Assembly: GCA_003454415.1 (NCBI GenBank)
Contig: DMKG01000227.1
Span: 1-15,186, forward strand
DNA: 15,186 nt
Origin: Alphaproteobacteria bacterium
Lineage (GTDB): Bacteria > Pseudomonadota > Alphaproteobacteria > UBA11222
Direction of reading: 5' to 3'
This document shows, in pieces, positions 12,479 through 15,186 of the stretch. The position numbers and the translations under genes are program-made. The number at the start of each line of letters is the position of its first letter. Position 1 is the stretch's first letter. The notes beneath the pieces were generated by a model. The model ran no database searches and was not told where the DNA came from. It was given only the letters and a program-made list of their open reading frames with translations.

Positions 12479-15151
12479 TCATTCACGGTCTTTCTCCGGG
12501 TCAAGATTCTCCTTCATCCGCCGGTGCAATGCATTGATGATGCGCTCATAGGGCCTGTCGCCGTCCCCTTCCTGTTCGAGCTTCGCCGCCTCCAAAGGCT
12601 TGCCGAAACGGATGCTGACTGGATGGCGGCGGATGTTACGCTCGCCCGGCGGCAACGCTTCATAAGTGCCCTCTATATACACTGGTATGATGGGAACATC
12701 GAAATGCTCCGCCAACATGCCGACACCCGGCTGGAAGCGCTGCAATTTTCCGGTGCGCGAGCGCCTGCCCTCAGGAAACCAGATAAGCGGTTCTCCCTGT
12801 TTCAACGCCAGCGCGCCGAAAGCGAGGCTCGACGCCGCTCCGCCGCGCGGCTCGACCGGCAGCACCCGCGCGCAGCGCGCGATAAACCGCATAAATGGAT
12901 TATCCAGCATGATCTTCGCCCATCCCGCCCAGCGCAGATGCAGCAGCGTCTGGGGGTCGAGAGCGGCAGCGAGCGCCATAGGATCAAGATAGCTGCGGTG
13001 ATTGGGCGTGATTAAGCAGGGCTTATCTGGTTTGATGGGATTCTCGCCTTCGATTTTCAGGCGGAAATACCATTTAAAAAACAGCCGGTTCAAACTGTAG
13101 CCCAACCGCGCCAGCGCCCGCCTGCACGAACCGGAGGGCTTAAGCCAGCGAAGCTGTTCTTCGCTAAGGATCGACTCCGGTTCCTCCAACGGGTCGCCTC
13201 TTTCTGCCTGCCTCGGGCTCGGGCTGGATTCCGTCACCGCTTTCAGCAGGTCGCGGATAGTTTCGATTTTGGCAATCTGCTTTTCATTCAGCGATACGCC
13301 GCTGCGGTCTTCGATTTCCAGCGTCAGGTTAAGCCATTCCAGCGAATCGACTCCCAGGTTCAGCGCCAGCCCGGTATCGGGTGTAAGCCGCCTTTTCGGG
13401 TAGCGTTCCCCCATCATGTCCCAGACCGCGCGAGCGGCGTCATCCGCCATCAATTGCCGGTCCTCCTCCGCCATTTCCACTTCGGGGATGGGCCCGGATT
13501 CCGCTTGGCTTTCTTCCCCCTGTTGCAGCTGTTCGTAAAGCTCCTTCAGCTTTTCACGGCGGATCTTGCCCAGCCGTGTGCGCGGCAGCTCTCCGCCAGC
13601 GATCTGGAAACCCGATAAATGCTGATAAGAAGGAAGCTTGCGCGCCTGCTCCTTCAGCGCGTCGGAAATATCGGCCTGAATGTCTTCCGTGGTTTCGTTT
13701 ATCTCTGGCGCGACGACGGCGACGAGTTTGTTATCCCGTTCCAGGACGCCGATCTCCCGGATCATCGGATGCAGCGCGTAAGCTTCCTCCACCTGATCGG
13801 GCTGAATGTTCTCACCCGATTCGGTGACGATCAGCGTGGAAAGGCGGCCGGCCAGGCGGAGGTAGCCGTTTTCATCGAGTTTACCCAGGTCGCCGGTCCT
13901 GAACCAACCGTCCTCGGTGAACGCCTCTTCGGTTTTTTCCGGGTTGTCGAGATAGCCTTTGAATACATTAGGCCCCTTCACCAGGACTTCGCCGAATTCC
14001 ACATCCTCTTTCTCCTTCGGCTCTGCGATGCGGATTTCAACGTCCTTCACCGGCTTGCCGGCGCTATTCCAGTGACCCTTGCCGGGCGGATTGAGTGTCA
14101 AGAGCGGAGAGGTTTCGGTAAGGCCGTAGCCGGAGCCGATTTTCCAGCCCAATCCTTCCAGCCGAGCCGCCACATCCTGGTCTAATGCCGCACCGCCGGA
14201 AATCAGCATTTTGAGTTCCGGGGCGAATTGCCGATGCAGGGGAAACAGCAGGATACGTCCCAGCCGCAGCCCGGTTTTCCTACGCAGGACCGTGCACATC
14301 TTGATCATGGCGTTCACGCCCAGCCTCGCGGACCATGGAAGCGACCGAATCCTGCCGTCAATGCCTTCAAGCAGCGCCCGATACAGGCGCGGCAGACCGA
14401 TGATGAGGGTGATCTGCTGTGCTTTCAGCGCCTGTGTGATCTGCTTAGCCGTGAGACTTCCGGGGAAAACGATCGGCACCCCAAAGACAAGCGGCGCCAG
14501 CATGCCGATAGTGAACGGGTAGACGTGATGCAGCGGAAGGGGCAGCAGAAGACGGTCTTTTTTCTTCACTAGGTTCAGCCGGCGTAGCGCCTCCAGCTGG
14601 TGCAGCAGATTGGCGTGGGTCAGCGGCACACCCTTGGGCGCGCCAGTGGTTCCGGAAGTAAAGAAGATGACGGCGGTATCCTCGGCGGAGACTTCCGGAA
14701 AATCGCTTTTTTCCCCGCGCCGAAGACGGCTCCAATGCCGGTCGTCCTGCTCGTCTTTGTCCAGCAGGATGCATTGTGGAGCGCGCGCTACATTCAGGGA
14801 TTCGATGCGTTCCGCAATCGCCTTGGAAATAAACGCGCGTTCCGGTTTACTAAGCTCAAGCGCATGGCGTAACTGCTCATCGCTGAACTGTGTATCTATG
14901 GGGACACAGACTCCCCCTGCGCGCCAGACAGCAAGGCAGGCGATAATCCAGGCCGCGCTGTTTTCGCCGATCAGCGCGATCCGCTCGCCTCTTTTCTGCC
15001 CCTCGCCAATCAGACCGGAGGCAACTTCCTCAACGGCTTGCGACAATTCGCAATACGTCCACCGCTCCACACCGCCGGCCGTAATATCGATCAGGGCAGG
15101 GCGGTTATCTTCCTTGCCGGCGTCCTCGAGAAGTTTCTGTAATGCTTCCAT
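12479..15151 (-). CDS. Three-domain acyl-activating enzyme, acyl carrier protein and PlsC acyltransferase fusion
   Basis: The 890-residue protein joins three activities. Residues ~1-540 form an AMP-forming acyl-CoA/ACP synthetase-like domain with TSGTTGAPKG (165-174), GYGLTETSP (341-349), TGDLG (419-423) and the C-terminal Lys529 in PRTRLGKIRR. Residues ~565-640 form a carrier domain with GVDSLEW; Ser603 is the expected phosphopantetheine site. Residues ~680-880 form a PlsC-type acyltransferase with the H-x4-D motif NHRSYLD (His718, Asp723) and PEGRRSRTG (793-801). It probably activates a fatty acid, loads it on its own carrier and transfers it to a lysophospholipid or glycerol phosphate, somewhat like E. 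coli Aas, which has the acyltransferase first and no carrier. The ATG at 15151 has an in-frame stop upstream and a weak ribosome site. The gene is convergent with hmuV; the upstream neighbour is outside the window. Confidence 0.92.
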   Translation of the reverse strand: MEALQKLLEDAGKEDNRPALIDITAGGVERWTYCELSQAVEEVASGLIGEGQKRGERIALIGENSAAWIIACLAVWRAGGVCVPIDTQFSDEQLRHALELSKPERAFISKAIAERIESLNVARAPQCILLDKDEQDDRHWSRLRRGEKSDFPEVSAEDTAVIFFTSGTTGAPKGVPLTHANLLHQLEALRRLNLVKKKDRLLLPLPLHHVYPFTIGMLAPLVFGVPIVFPGSLTAKQITQALKAQQITLIIGLPRLYRALLEGIDGRIRSLPWSARLGVNAMIKMCTVLRRKTGLRLGRILLFPLHRQFAPELKMLISGGAALDQDVAARLEGLGWKIGSGYGLTETSPLLTLNPPGKGHWNSAGKPVKDVEIRIAEPKEKEDVEFGEVLVKGPNVFKGYLDNPEKTEEAFTEDGWFRTGDLGKLDENGYLRLAGRLSTLIVTESGENIQPDQVEEAYALHPMIREIGVLERDNKLVAVVAPEINETTEDIQADISDALKEQARKLPSYQHLSGFQIAGGELPRTRLGKIRREKLKELYEQLQQGEESQAESGPIPEVEMAEEDRQLMADDAARAVWDMMGERYPKRRLTPDTGLALNLGVDSLEWLNLTLEIEDRSGVSLNEKQIAKIETIRDLLKAVTESSPSPRQAERGDPLEEPESILSEEQLRWLKPSGSCRRALARLGYSLNRLFFKWYFRLKIEGENPIKPDKPCLITPNHRSYLDPMALAAALDPQTLLHLRWAGWAKIMLDNPFMRFIARCARVLPVEPRGGAASSLAFGALALKQGEPLIWFPEGRRSRTGKLQRFQPGVGMLAEHFDVPIIPVYIEGTYEALPPGERNIRRHPVSIRFGKPLEAAKLEQEGDGDRPYERIINALHRRMKENLDPEKDRE

Positions 15152-15186
15152 GAAGCCGCATATGCAATCTTACACCATCTGTTTCT

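Overview
The window looks like a chromosomal segment from a Gram-negative proteobacterium with roughly 50-55 % G+C. Evidence includes an outer-membrane TonB-dependent receptor, a TonB protein, a periplasmic haem uptake system behind a classical Fur-type operator, and DUF3309, DUF4142 and YihY/BrkB family proteins. The style fits beta- or gammaproteobacteria best, but the exact lineage cannot be fixed from this sequence.

Left part (1-2317): the 3' end of a hybrid sensor kinase/response regulator gene runs into the window and ends one base short of a convergent gene for a YihY/BrkB-type inner-membrane protein. Upstream of that gene, on the same minus strand, is a 52-residue DUF3309 membrane protein gene.

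Middle part (2318-5048): after about 540 bases without a recognisable gene come two plus-strand genes for extremely biased, probably disordered proteins. The first is rich in Arg, Asp and Ser, with three GW(Y/F)GD-x-EGH units resembling the KGG stress-protein repeat. The second is rich in Tyr, Arg, Gly, Asn and Asp and has no Lys or Cys. A strong stem-loop follows, and then a secreted DUF4142 protein. I infer a stress or cell-envelope cluster; this is the least-described part of the window.

Haem-uptake operon (5417-12415): a promoter-like TTGACA and a Fur box precede seven plus-strand genes in the order hemP, hmuR (outer-membrane receptor), tonB, hmuS (haem-degrading factor), hmuT (periplasmic binding protein), hmuU (permease) and hmuV (ATPase). 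Most junctions overlap by 4 to 7 bases, so translation is probably coupled. The operon covers haem capture at the surface, TonB energisation, periplasmic transfer, inner-membrane import and cytoplasmic haem breakdown. No exbB/exbD genes are present.

Right part (12479-15151): a convergent minus-strand gene encodes an 890-residue fusion of an AMP-forming acyl-activating enzyme, an acyl carrier protein domain and a PlsC-type acyltransferase. It appears able to activate, carry and transfer a fatty acid on one chain. No CRISPR array, insertion sequence, phage gene, tRNA or rRNA was seen.
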